A stretch of 36,478 nucleotides of DNA from Acidovorax sp. Root219 (GTDB lineage Bacteria; Pseudomonadota; Gammaproteobacteria; Burkholderiales; Burkholderiaceae_C): contig NZ_LMIJ01000044.1 in NCBI RefSeq assembly GCF_001428665.1, positions 1-36,478 on the forward strand. Direction: 5' to 3'. A program made the position numbers and the translations under genes. This document shows positions 1 to 6,471 of this stretch, one piece after another. The notes beneath the pieces are model-generated. The model did no database searches and was not told where the DNA came from. It saw only the letters and a list, made by a program, of their open reading frames with translations. Every line of letters starts with the position of its first letter. Position 1 is the first letter of the stretch.

Positions 1-101
1 AGCGCTTTGGCAGCATCAACGCCGAGAACCTGAAGAAGGCGCATGCGCTGCTCGAATCGGGCAAGGCGCGCGGCAAGGTGGTGCTGGAAGGGTGGGCGTG
101 A
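1..101 (+). CDS. C-terminal end of a zinc-type alcohol dehydrogenase / quinone oxidoreductase (partial)
   Basis: Only the last 32 codons are inside the window, read in the frame that starts at base 3 and stops with TGA at 99-101. The end of the protein, with the pattern AENLKKAHALLESGKARGKVVLEG, is typical of the medium-chain dehydrogenase/reductase superfamily: a helix of the catalytic domain followed by the final GK(V/I)VL strand. The substrate cannot be read from this fragment. The stop codon overlaps the start of the next gene (TGATG), so the two are probably co-transcribed and translationally coupled. Confidence 0.7.
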   Translation, partial: RFGSINAENLKKAHALLESGKARGKVVLEGWA

Positions 102-415
102 TGATGGCGCAGCCACAGCCGACCCCACCCTTGGTCATGTTGGCCGTTCTGCAGGCACGGCCGAACCAGCATGACCAGCTGCGCGCCGCTCTGAAGGCGC
201 TGGTGCCCCTCACGCGCGAGGAGCCCGGGTGTATCGATTACACCCTGTTCGAGCAGGCAGATGCACCGGGCACCTTCTACATGCGCGAGTCGTTCACCGA
301 CCAGGCGGCACTGGATGAACATATCGCCACGCCGTACTTCCAATCGTTTGCAAAGCGTTTCGATGAGCTGCTCGATCGGCCACTGCACCTGATCTATCTG
401 AACGAGGTGGTGTGA
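101..415 (+). CDS. Putative quinol monooxygenase (ABM-domain protein)
   Basis: A small 104-residue protein matching the antibiotic-biosynthesis-monooxygenase (ABM) fold, a dimeric ferredoxin-like barrel used by YgiN-type quinol monooxygenases and related enzymes. Visible hallmarks are the opening strand (MLAVLQARPNQHDQLRAAL), the central EPGCIDYTLFEQ segment and the FYMRESFTDQAALDEHIATPYFQSF segment, which is highly characteristic of the family. Length fits a single ABM domain. I chose ATG 101, which overlaps the upstream dehydrogenase stop (TGATG); GTG 92 and ATG 104 are alternatives. Coupling to a dehydrogenase/quinone reductase gene suggests a role in quinone or electrophile redox metabolism, which is inference. 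Confidence 0.85.
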   Translation: MMAQPQPTPPLVMLAVLQARPNQHDQLRAALKALVPLTREEPGCIDYTLFEQADAPGTFYMRESFTDQAALDEHIATPYFQSFAKRFDELLDRPLHLIYLNEVV

Positions 416-833
416 TACGGGCCGGGGCCAGTGCTGGCGCCCCCGTTGCACGCGGGCCTGAGCGCCTCAGGGCCGTGTGCCAACCTGTCTTTATAAGACG
501 CCCTTAAGGCGCAGGCCGCAGCATGCAGTGATCTGTCTCCCGTAGCCACTGCCCGCTTGCATCACACGTTCACACCATCTCTGTCCAGGCCAGCCCATTG
601 CGCGCTGGCCTGGGCGGGTGCGCGGCCCCTGGCTGGCCAGCGCATGCATACCCCCGACCCGATAGGCGATGTTGTCTTGGATCAAGCCCGTGCGGGTTGG
701 TCTCTGTTGTACTGGCCCACAGGCCGCGGGACGTGCGCCGCCGTACGGACGCAGGCCCTCGCGTTGGCAGATGCTTCATTCAACGACAAGGCCCCCGCAT
801 GAACACCGATCCAACCTCTGTCCCTGGTATGCC
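416..833. other. 418-base intergenic stretch upstream of cytochrome b561
   Basis: No convincing protein gene was found here. An open frame at 557-802 has atypical composition and matches no family I know. It ends in an ATGA overlap with a 12-codon ORF at 799-837 (MNTDPTSVPGMP), which itself overlaps the cytochrome b561 start by ATGA and has a weak AAGG ribosome site. Just after the ABM gene, GGGGCCAG-TG-CTGGCGCCCC (about 424-443) can form an imperfect hairpin without a T-tract. No tRNA or known RNA motif is visible. Confidence 0.4.
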
Positions 834-1403
834 ATGAACTGGCGCAACACCAAACACCACTACGGTGCGCTGTCGATGGCGCTGCACTGGGCGATGCTGC
901 TGCTCATCGCGGCGGTGTATGCCAGCATCGAGCTGCGCGGATTCTTCCCCAAAGGCAGCGGCTTGCGCCAGGACATGAAGACCTGGCACTTCATGCTGGG
1001 CCTGTCGGTGCTGTTGCTGGCGATGCTCAGGCTGGCGGTGGCCCTCACCAGCACCGTGCCCCGCATCCAGCCCGAGCCGGCCCGGTGGCAGCACCGGCTG
1101 GCCCGGCTGGCGCATTTCGCGCTGTACGGCTTGATGTTCGGCATGCCCTTGCTGGGCTGGCTGGCGTTGAGTGCGCAAGGCAAAAGCATCCCGTTCTTCG
1201 GCATGCAGCTGCCGCAGCTGGTGGCTGAAAACAGGTCGCTTGCCGACTGGGCCGAGGACATCCATGAGGCATTCGGCTCCGTCGGCTACGCGCTGATAGG
1301 GGTGCATGCCGCAGCGGCGCTCTTCCATCATTACCTCATCCGCGACAACACCTTGCGGCGCATGCTCCCCTGGGGCCGAACGGACGGGACGCGGCTGCCG
1401 TGA
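834..1403 (+). CDS. Cytochrome b561 family protein
   Basis: A 189-residue integral membrane protein of the bacterial cytochrome b561 (CybB) family, a four-helix, b-heme-binding electron carrier that usually oxidises ubiquinol in the inner membrane. Family features: N-terminal YGALSMALHWAMLLLI with the heme-ligand-type His, a second helix starting KTWHFMLGLSVLLLAMLRL, the segment HFALYGLMFGMPLLGWLALSA, and a last helix containing EAFGSVGYALIGVHAAAALFHHYLIRDNTLRRMLPW, which is the signature C-terminus. Length matches the family. ATG 834 overlaps a 12-codon ORF by ATGA, and the gene's own stop overlaps a GTG of the next small ORF (GTGA). In related bacteria this gene is often paired with a YceI-family gene; here only a possible remnant follows. 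Confidence 0.9.
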   Translation: MNWRNTKHHYGALSMALHWAMLLLIAAVYASIELRGFFPKGSGLRQDMKTWHFMLGLSVLLLAMLRLAVALTSTVPRIQPEPARWQHRLARLAHFALYGLMFGMPLLGWLALSAQGKSIPFFGMQLPQLVAENRSLADWAEDIHEAFGSVGYALIGVHAAAALFHHYLIRDNTLRRMLPWGRTDGTRLP

Positions 1404-1465
1404 ACGCCCCTGCCGCAGCGCGATCGCCATGGTGCAGGCCAGCCAGTTCCCCTCAGGAAGGACCC

Positions 1466-1591
1466 ATGAACATCCCCCTCGCTACCAACGCACCCCTACT
1501 CGCCCGGAATGCCGTCAGGTGCGCAGGCTCACCGTTTCTTGCGAGTACGCTCGCCGGCCGCTGCCGGGCTCAGTCAACGGTGGTGACATGA
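1466..1591 (+). CDS. Small ORF linking cytochrome b561 and the CDF gene; possible YceI signal-peptide remnant
   Basis: A 41-codon ORF beginning MNIPLATNAPLLARNAV, preceded by a strong ribosome site (AGGAAGGA, about 6 nt upstream). It ends with TGA at 1589-1591, overlapping the CDF start by ATGA. The same frame is open back to GTG 1400, which overlaps the cytochrome b561 stop. The N-terminus and a final RAQ resemble a degraded export signal with its cleavage site. Cytochrome b561 genes are commonly followed by an exported YceI protein, so this may be the residue of such a gene after deletion. It could instead act as a coupling leader. I do not claim a stable product. Confidence 0.35.
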   Translation: MNIPLATNAPLLARNAVRCAGSPFLASTLAGRCRAQSTVVT

Positions 1592-2547
1592 TTCAGGGCG
1601 GCAATTTCCCTGACGAGTCCGAGGACACGCAGCACACTGCGGCCGAGCGGGCGGCAGCGGGCTCGCGCAGCACCTGGGTCAGCGTGGGTGTCAACATCTG
1701 CCTGACGGTGGCGCAGGTGTCCATCGGCATCCTGTCCCAATCGCAGGGCCTGGTGGCAGATGGCATCCATTCGCTGTCGGATCTGGTGTCCGACTTCGTC
1801 GTGCTGCTGGCCGGCCACCACGCCAGGAAAGACGCCGACGAAGACCACCCCTACGGCCACCAGCGCTTCGAGACAGCAGCGTCGTTGGTACTGGGTGGGC
1901 TGCTGCTGGCGGTGGGCGTTGGCATGCTGTGGTCCGCATTTCGCAAGCTGGAGTCGCCCGAGACCGTGGCGCAGGTCCACATCGTCGCACTGTGGGCGGC
2001 GGGCGGTGCGCTGGTGGCCAAGGAGCTGCTGTTTCGCTACATGCTGGCGGTGGCCAAGCGGGTCAAGTCGAGCATGCTGGTGGCCAATGCATGGCATGCA
2101 CGCTCGGACGCCGCCTCTTCGCTGGTGGTGGGCCTGGGCATCATCGGCAACCTGGCCGGCTACCCTATCCTGGACCCCATTGCAGCCCTTATCGTCGGCT
2201 TCATGGTGTCGCGTATGGGGTGGAGTTTTGGCTGGGACGCCTTGCACGACCTGATGGACCGATCTGCAGACGAGACCGAGGTTGCCGCCATTCGCCAGAC
2301 ACTGGCGCAGACGCCTGGCGTGCAGGGCGTGCACGACCTGCGGACACGCAAGATGGGCGACCTGATCGTGGTCGACGCCCACCTGGAGGTCGATGCCGCC
2401 ATCAGCGTCGAAGCGGGCCACGACATCGCCGTACAGGCCCGCCTGCGTGTACTGCAGCGCCACCGCGTGCTCAACCTGATGACGCACGTGGACCCCTGGC
2501 GCCGGCCTGACATGGACCGTGCCGGCCCCGCTGCGCCGATGGGCTGA
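1588..2547 (+). CDS. Cation diffusion facilitator (CDF) family divalent metal exporter
   Basis: A 319-residue member of the CDF family, proton-coupled exporters of Zn2+, Fe2+, Co2+, Cd2+ or Mn2+ from the cytoplasm. Six predicted helices are followed by a cytoplasmic ferredoxin-like domain (about residues 225-305, ending RVLNLMTHVDPW). Metal-site residues are visible: H61 and D65 in helix 2 (HSLSD) and H170 and D174 in helix 5 (HARSD), plus the conserved DEDHPYGHQRFETAAS loop. The first motif is HxxxD, where E. coli FieF/YiiP has DxxxD. ATG 1588 was chosen because the ATGA overlap with the preceding small ORF implies coupling and because homologues begin near here; the frame is open much further upstream without family similarity. 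Metal specificity is not decidable from sequence. Confidence 0.9.
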   Translation: MIQGGNFPDESEDTQHTAAERAAAGSRSTWVSVGVNICLTVAQVSIGILSQSQGLVADGIHSLSDLVSDFVVLLAGHHARKDADEDHPYGHQRFETAASLVLGGLLLAVGVGMLWSAFRKLESPETVAQVHIVALWAAGGALVAKELLFRYMLAVAKRVKSSMLVANAWHARSDAASSLVVGLGIIGNLAGYPILDPIAALIVGFMVSRMGWSFGWDALHDLMDRSADETEVAAIRQTLAQTPGVQGVHDLRTRKMGDLIVVDAHLEVDAAISVEAGHDIAVQARLRVLQRHRVLNLMTHVDPWRRPDMDRAGPAAPMG

Positions 2548-2740
2548 ATCCGGGCGAGCCCACCCGCACCGTCACCGCGCGCCCACTGCCGCTACCTGCC
2601 ATCACCCATCACCGTTTGCTGCGCCAGGCAGACGGGGGCTGGCGCAACTTCACCGAGGGCTGTTACCCTTCGCACTCTTTTTATAGGCAGGCAATCACCC
2701 ATTGGGGTGGCTGACCCGCCATTCACAGGGAGTGAACACC

Positions 2741-3421
2741 ATGGCCACCAGCAAGCCAGAGACGAAGCCGCCTGCCCGCAAGGCAGCAGCGGCGAAGTCT
2801 CTACCTTCAAAAGTGAAAGCCCCGGCCAAGACGCCTGGGAAAGCCCCATCCCCCACGAAGAAGACCGCAGCCCTGGCCAAGCCCGCACCTGCGGCAACCA
2901 GGAGCGTGGCAGCTCCGGCCAGGAAGCCCGCTGCCGTGGCCAAGAAAGCCGCAGCGCCCGCCAAAAAAACTGCGCCCGCCAAGAAGCCGCCCTCCGCCAC
3001 ACCGGCCAAGCCCGCCGCCAAACCCGGGCTTCTGTCGGGCGACAACCCGCAGATCGCCAAGGCCGACGGCGATGCGCCCGTGCAGGCCTATATCGCCGCA
3101 ATCCCCGATGACTGGCGGCGCACCCTGTGCGCCCGGCTCGACGCGCTGGTCGAGTCCAACGTGCCCCAGGTGACCAAGGCCGTGCGCTGGAACTCGCCGT
3201 TCTACGGCATCGCGGGGCAGGGCTGGTTCCTGGGCTACCACGTGTTCGCCAAGTTCATCAAGGTGAGCTTCTTCAAGGGCGCATCGCTGAACCCCGCCCC
3301 GGCCGGCGGCACGGGCGAGGATGCGCGCTGGGTCAACCTCCATGAGGGTGGGCTGGACGAGGCGCAGATGGTGACGTGGATACGGCAGGCGGCTGCGCTG
3401 CCGGGGTGGGGCAAGAACTGA
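2741..3421 (+). CDS. DUF1801 protein with a Lys/Ala/Pro-rich histone-H1-like N-terminal tail
   Basis: A 226-residue protein in two parts. Residues 1 to about 100 are a low-complexity basic tail built from AAAPAKK/PAKKTAPAKK-like units, like bacterial H1-type nucleoid proteins and C-terminal tails of some DNA-binding proteins. Residues about 110-226 are a DUF1801 (YdhG-like) domain: VQAYIAAIPDDWRRTLCARLDAL, then KAVRWNSPFYG and a final WVNLHEGGLDEAQMVTWIRQAAALPGW. DUF1801 domains have no settled function. The tail could tether the domain to nucleic acid, which is inference. ATG 2741 has GGGAG about 7 nt upstream. The gene stands alone. Confidence 0.85.
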   Translation: MATSKPETKPPARKAAAAKSLPSKVKAPAKTPGKAPSPTKKTAALAKPAPAATRSVAAPARKPAAVAKKAAAPAKKTAPAKKPPSATPAKPAAKPGLLSGDNPQIAKADGDAPVQAYIAAIPDDWRRTLCARLDALVESNVPQVTKAVRWNSPFYGIAGQGWFLGYHVFAKFIKVSFFKGASLNPAPAGGTGEDARWVNLHEGGLDEAQMVTWIRQAAALPGWGKN

Positions 3422-3551
3422 GGGCGGTGCAGCCTGGGAGACGCTGTGGCGCGAAAGGTCCAGCGTCGGTGCGCTGTGGCGCGCATTGCACGGCTTGTCG
3501 CCGGAGCCCGCCCGAGGGTCAGCGAGCGTCTTGCCCTCGTAGTACGCCCCC

Positions 3552-4202
3552 TCACTCTCCGGCCGTAAACCGGTCGAAGTGCAGCAACGCCGCCACCACC
3601 AGCAGCGCCCCCATCACGCCCGCCAGCGGGTGCAGCAAAAAGGCCACCACCGGCACCAGCAGCATCAGCTGCCGCAGGCCCCAGCTGTAGAGCAGGCCGG
3701 CCTTGCGCACATAGGCGCTGCCGGCGGCGGCCCAGCGCTGGCGCTGGGGAGCGCCCACGGGCATGCCGCCGATGAAGCCCGCATGGTTGTAATAGCGCAC
3801 GGCCATCACCGATGCGACGAGCGACGCGAACAACAAGCACAGCAGTACCAATTCCATGGCCAGCCGGGGCGTGACATGGGGCCAGTCCGCAGTGGCGGCG
3901 GCGGCCTCGCCCAGTGTGGCGTGCAGCGTGGGGGCGGTGAGCGACAACGCGCCCATGAGGCCCAGCACCGCGGTGGACGCTGTCATGGTGGCTGACATCA
4001 GCGAGTTGCGCAGCGTCTGCACGGCCAGGATTTCGGAGCCCGGCTGCGCCGATATGGCGGCAAACCAGTCTTCGCGCAACGAGGCGTGGGCCGTGCGTGC
4101 CAGCCGCCCGGGGGCCAGCCGCTGCGCAATGGCCAGCCAGCCTTCGTATGCGGCAATGATGCCCAGGGTGGCGATGGCGGCAAGCCAGGGGCTGGTGGTC
4201 AT
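3552..4202 (-). CDS. DUF599 family membrane protein
   Basis: A 216-residue protein with four predicted membrane segments (near the N-terminus, about 65-90, about 115-135 and about 180-205). It carries the DUF599 signature region REDWFAAISAQPGSEILAVQTLRNSLMSATMTAS and the later RYYNHAGFIGGMP segment. The function of DUF599 is unknown. It is the last gene of a leftward set with two YeeE-type transporters and a BigR regulator, 15 nt after the preceding gene, so it is probably part of the sulfide-responsive operon; this is inferred from position. ATG 4202 was preferred over GTG 4211 as the initiator. Confidence 0.8.
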   Translation of the reverse strand: MTTSPWLAAIATLGIIAAYEGWLAIAQRLAPGRLARTAHASLREDWFAAISAQPGSEILAVQTLRNSLMSATMTASTAVLGLMGALSLTAPTLHATLGEAAAATADWPHVTPRLAMELVLLCLLFASLVASVMAVRYYNHAGFIGGMPVGAPQRQRWAAAGSAYVRKAGLLYSWGLRQLMLLVPVVAFLLHPLAGVMGALLVVAALLHFDRFTAGE

Positions 4203-4217
4203 GGCGTTCACGTCCGC

Positions 4218-4664
4218 TCAAGCCGCCTGGGGTGCGCTGCGCGCCCGCCTGCGCCCCTCCAGCCATTCAAAGGCGCCCATGCCTGCCAGCATGGCCAGCA
4301 CGAATACCACGGCCTTGGGCTCGCCTGCCCCCAGCGACACGATGGCCGGCCCGGGGCAAAAGCCCGCGATGCCCCAGCCGGCACCGAACAGCAGGCTGCC
4401 CAGCACCAGGCGCCGGTCGATGTGGCGCGCGGTGGGCAACTGCATGGCGCCGCCCAGCACGCTGGTGGTGCGTTTGCGGGCCACGGCGAAGGCGAACACG
4501 CCCACCAGGATGGCGCTACCCATCACAAAGGCGAGCGAGGGGTCCCACAGGCCGGCCAGGTCAAGAAAGCCGAGCACCTTGCTGGGGTCGGTCATGCCCG
4601 AGATGATGAGGCCCAGGCCAAAGACCAGGCCGATGCCGAATTCGGAAATGCGTTGGAGCTTCAT
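4218..4664 (-). CDS. YeeE/YedE half-transporter (DUF6691 type), second membrane protein of the BigR operon
   Basis: A 148-residue integral membrane protein related to the YeeE/YedE (TsuA-like) family that moves thiosulfate or other sulfur compounds across the inner membrane. It carries the family Cys in GAGWGIAGFCPGPA (about residues 94-107) and begins EFGIGLVFGLGLIISGMTDPSKVLGFLD, the usual start of this half-size version. Together with the gene at 4683-5114 it makes a two-gene version of a full YeeE protein. Such pairs accompany BigR in Xylella and Agrobacterium. ATG 4664 lies 18 nt after the upstream stop. The substrate is inferred from the family. Confidence 0.88.
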   Translation of the reverse strand: MKLQRISEFGIGLVFGLGLIISGMTDPSKVLGFLDLAGLWDPSLAFVMGSAILVGVFAFAVARKRTTSVLGGAMQLPTARHIDRRLVLGSLLFGAGWGIAGFCPGPAIVSLGAGEPKAVVFVLAMLAGMGAFEWLEGRRRARSAPQAA

Positions 4665-4682
4665 GGATCGATCCTTCTGTGA

Positions 4683-5114
4683 TCAGGCCAGCACGTGGCG
4701 GATGAGGTAGACGGTGGCAAAGCCCGCGCCCATGAAGGCCAGCGTGGCCACCAGCGAGCGCGGCGACAGGCGCGAGAGCCCGCACACCCCGTGGCCGCTG
4801 GTGCAGCCCGAGCCATAGCGCGTGCCCACGCCCACCAGCAGGCCTGCAAGCACCACCATGCCCCAGCCGGCGTCGATGCGCACCTCGCTGGCGCCCACCG
4901 CCAGGCGGTAGAGCAGGGGGGCGGCCAGCATGCCCAGCACGAAGGCGACGCGCCACGCAACATCCTGGCTGCGTGGGTGCAGCAGTCCGCCCAGGATGCC
5001 GCTGATGCCCAGGATGCGGCCATGCAACAGCACGAAGGCGGCAGCCGCCAGGCCCAGGATGAGGCCGCCTGCGAGCGCGGCCCAGGGGGTGAAGTGGTTC
5101 CAGTCAATCTGCAT
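4683..5114 (-). CDS. YeeE/YedE half-transporter, first membrane protein of the BigR operon
   Basis: A 143-residue membrane protein of the YeeE/YedE sulfur-transport family. The diagnostic segment VGVGTRYGSGCTSGHGVCGLSRLSPRS (about residues 95-121) holds the conserved Cys-x3-His-Gly-x-Cys-Gly motif used to relay thiosulfate or similar sulfur anions in YeeE. ATG 5114 lies inside the end of the bigR gene (11-bp overlap), so translation is probably coupled to the regulator. It pairs with the DUF6691 half downstream. The expected role is sulfur-compound import or export under persulfide control; the direction is not decidable here. Confidence 0.88.
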   Translation of the reverse strand: MQIDWNHFTPWAALAGGLILGLAAAAFVLLHGRILGISGILGGLLHPRSQDVAWRVAFVLGMLAAPLLYRLAVGASEVRIDAGWGMVVLAGLLVGVGTRYGSGCTSGHGVCGLSRLSPRSLVATLAFMGAGFATVYLIRHVLA

Positions 5115-5448
5115 GGGGTGCCTCCGTGGGTGCACAGAATTGTTCGAACAGGGTCTGCATGACGGCCAGCGCCTGGGGGCTGGCGATCTGGTAGTAGATG
5201 TGCTTGCCGTCGCGGCGGGTGGTGACCAGCCCTTCGTCGCGCAGCACACCCAGTTGCTGCGACAGGGTGGGCTGGGTGATGCCCACCAACGCCTCCAGCT
5301 CGCCCACGCGCTTTTCTCCCTCGGTGAGCTGGCACAGCAGCAGCAGCCGGTCGGGGTTGGACAGCGCCTTCATCAGCCGGCAAGCGCTGTCGGCCGAGCG
5401 GCGCAGGCTTTCCAGGTCCATGGGGGTAGTAGTGGCTTCGGCCTGCAT
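5104..5448 (-). CDS. bigR: BigR/SqrR-type ArsR-family persulfide-sensing repressor
   Basis: A 114-residue winged-helix repressor of the ArsR family. The core LMKALSNPDRLLLLCQLTEGEKRVGELEALVGITQPTLSQQL...GLVTTRRDGKHIYYQIAS is the ArsR fold, and ITQPTLSQQL is the recognition helix. Cys39 and Cys105 are 66 residues apart, the same spacing as the redox pair Cys42/Cys108 of BigR, which forms a tetrasulfide or disulfide link when persulfide is present and releases DNA; a third Cys is at 23. This supports sulfide/persulfide sensing over metal sensing. The neighbours (sulfur transporters and a divergent persulfide-dioxygenase-type enzyme) agree. Probably autoregulated through the palindrome at 5500-5538. 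Confidence 0.88.
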   Translation of the reverse strand: MQAEATTTPMDLESLRRSADSACRLMKALSNPDRLLLLCQLTEGEKRVGELEALVGITQPTLSQQLGVLRDEGLVTTRRDGKHIYYQIASPQALAVMQTLFEQFCAPTEAPHAD

Positions 5449-5499
5449 GGGTGCTCCATAGGTTGCGGGTTGCGGTGAGGCGGATCAATGTCCTGGTCG

Positions 5500-5538
5500 A
5501 TAGTTTATTGACAAACAAAATATTTGTCAATAAACTAT
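5500..5538. promoter_or_regulatory. Perfect 16-bp inverted repeat operator with two overlapping divergent promoters (BigR box)
   Basis: ATAGTTTATTGACAAA (5500-5515), a 7-bp spacer, and its exact reverse complement (5523-5538). The palindrome places a consensus -35 TTGACA on each strand: plus strand 5508-5513 with TAAACT at 5531-5536 (17-bp spacer), and minus strand 5530-5525 with TAAACT at 5507-5502 (17 bp). The two promoters therefore occupy the same DNA and face opposite genes. It is strikingly AT-rich against its surroundings. The operator role for BigR is inferred from position and from known BigR palindromes. Confidence 0.85.
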
Positions 5539-5572
5539 AAATATCTTAATTGATTGCGCAAGGACACCTCCC

Positions 5573-6451
5573 ATGCAACCGCAAGACACCGCACAACCCC
5601 AGGTTCAAGCCTTCTTCGACCCCGCCACCTGGACGGTGACCTACGTGGTCTTCGACCACCCGGGCGGGCATTGCGCCATCGTCGACCCGGTGCTCGACTA
5701 CGACCCAAAGGCCGGCCGCACGCGCACCGCATCGGCCGGCAAGGTGGTCGACTTCGTGCGCGCGCAGCGTCTCTCGGTGCAGTGGATTCTGGAAACCCAT
5801 GCCCATGCGGACCACCTCACGGCCGCGCACCACCTGCGCGACGTGCTGGGCGGGCAGATCGCCATTGGCGCCGCCATCACCCAGGTGCAGCAGGTGTTCA
5901 AGGGCATCTTCCACCTGGAGCCGGGCTTTCATGCCGACGGTGCGCAGTTCGACCACCTGTTCGCCGATGGCGAGGCGTTTCGCATCGGCAACCTGCAGGC
6001 GCAGGCCCTGGCGGTGCCGGGCCACACCCCGGCCTGCATGGCCTACCAGGTGGGCGACGCCGTGTTCGTGGGCGACACCCTGTTCATGCCCGACGTGGGC
6101 ACGGCGCGCTGCGACTTTCCGGGCGGCAATGCGCACACGCTGTACCAGTCCATCCGCCGGCTGCTGGCCTTGCCGCCCGACACGCGCCTGTTCATGTGCC
6201 ACGACTACCCGCCCGCCGGCCGCGAGCCCGCCTGGCAGACCACGGTGGCCGCGCAGCGCGCGCACAACATCCACGTGCACGATGGCGTGGGCGAGGATGA
6301 ATTTGCCGCCATGCGCACCCAGCGCGACGCCACGCTGGAGATGCCGGTGCTGATCCTGCCTTCGGTGCAGGTCAACATCCGCGCTGGCGACCTGCCGCCC
6401 AAGGATGACAACGGCGTGGCCTACCTGCGCATACCGCTCAATGCGCTGTGA
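5573..6451 (+). CDS. blh: Persulfide-dioxygenase-type MBL-fold hydrolase (Blh, ETHE1-like)
   Basis: A 292-residue metallo-beta-lactamase-fold protein of the ETHE1/Blh group, which oxidises glutathione persulfide to sulfite plus glutathione using one ferrous iron. Motifs visible: ILETHAHADHLTAAHHL (metal-binding THxHxDH), LAVPGHTPACMAY, VFVGDTLFMPDVGTARCDFPGG (the Asp ligand, and the GTARxDF segment that marks this group) and FMCHDYPPAGREPAW (the last His). The end, PKDDNGVAYLRIPLNAL, is typical. Start ATG 5573 has AAGGA about 7 nt upstream. It is divergent from bigR and shares the palindromic operator, so it should be induced by sulfide. Dioxygenase activity is inferred from family and context. 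Confidence 0.9.
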   Translation: MQPQDTAQPQVQAFFDPATWTVTYVVFDHPGGHCAIVDPVLDYDPKAGRTRTASAGKVVDFVRAQRLSVQWILETHAHADHLTAAHHLRDVLGGQIAIGAAITQVQQVFKGIFHLEPGFHADGAQFDHLFADGEAFRIGNLQAQALAVPGHTPACMAYQVGDAVFVGDTLFMPDVGTARCDFPGGNAHTLYQSIRRLLALPPDTRLFMCHDYPPAGREPAWQTTVAAQRAHNIHVHDGVGEDEFAAMRTQRDATLEMPVLILPSVQVNIRAGDLPPKDDNGVAYLRIPLNAL

Positions 6452-6471
6452 CCGGCTGGGAGTGATCCGCT

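Noticed and set aside
557..802. An 81-codon frame upstream of cytochrome b561
   Set aside because: It has atypical composition and no recognisable features; only its overlap with the 12-codon ORF is notable, and that is reported separately.
3422..3551. Possible gene or terminator between the DUF1801 and DUF599 genes
   Set aside because: No coding frame or strong hairpin was visible in this convergent 130-base gap.
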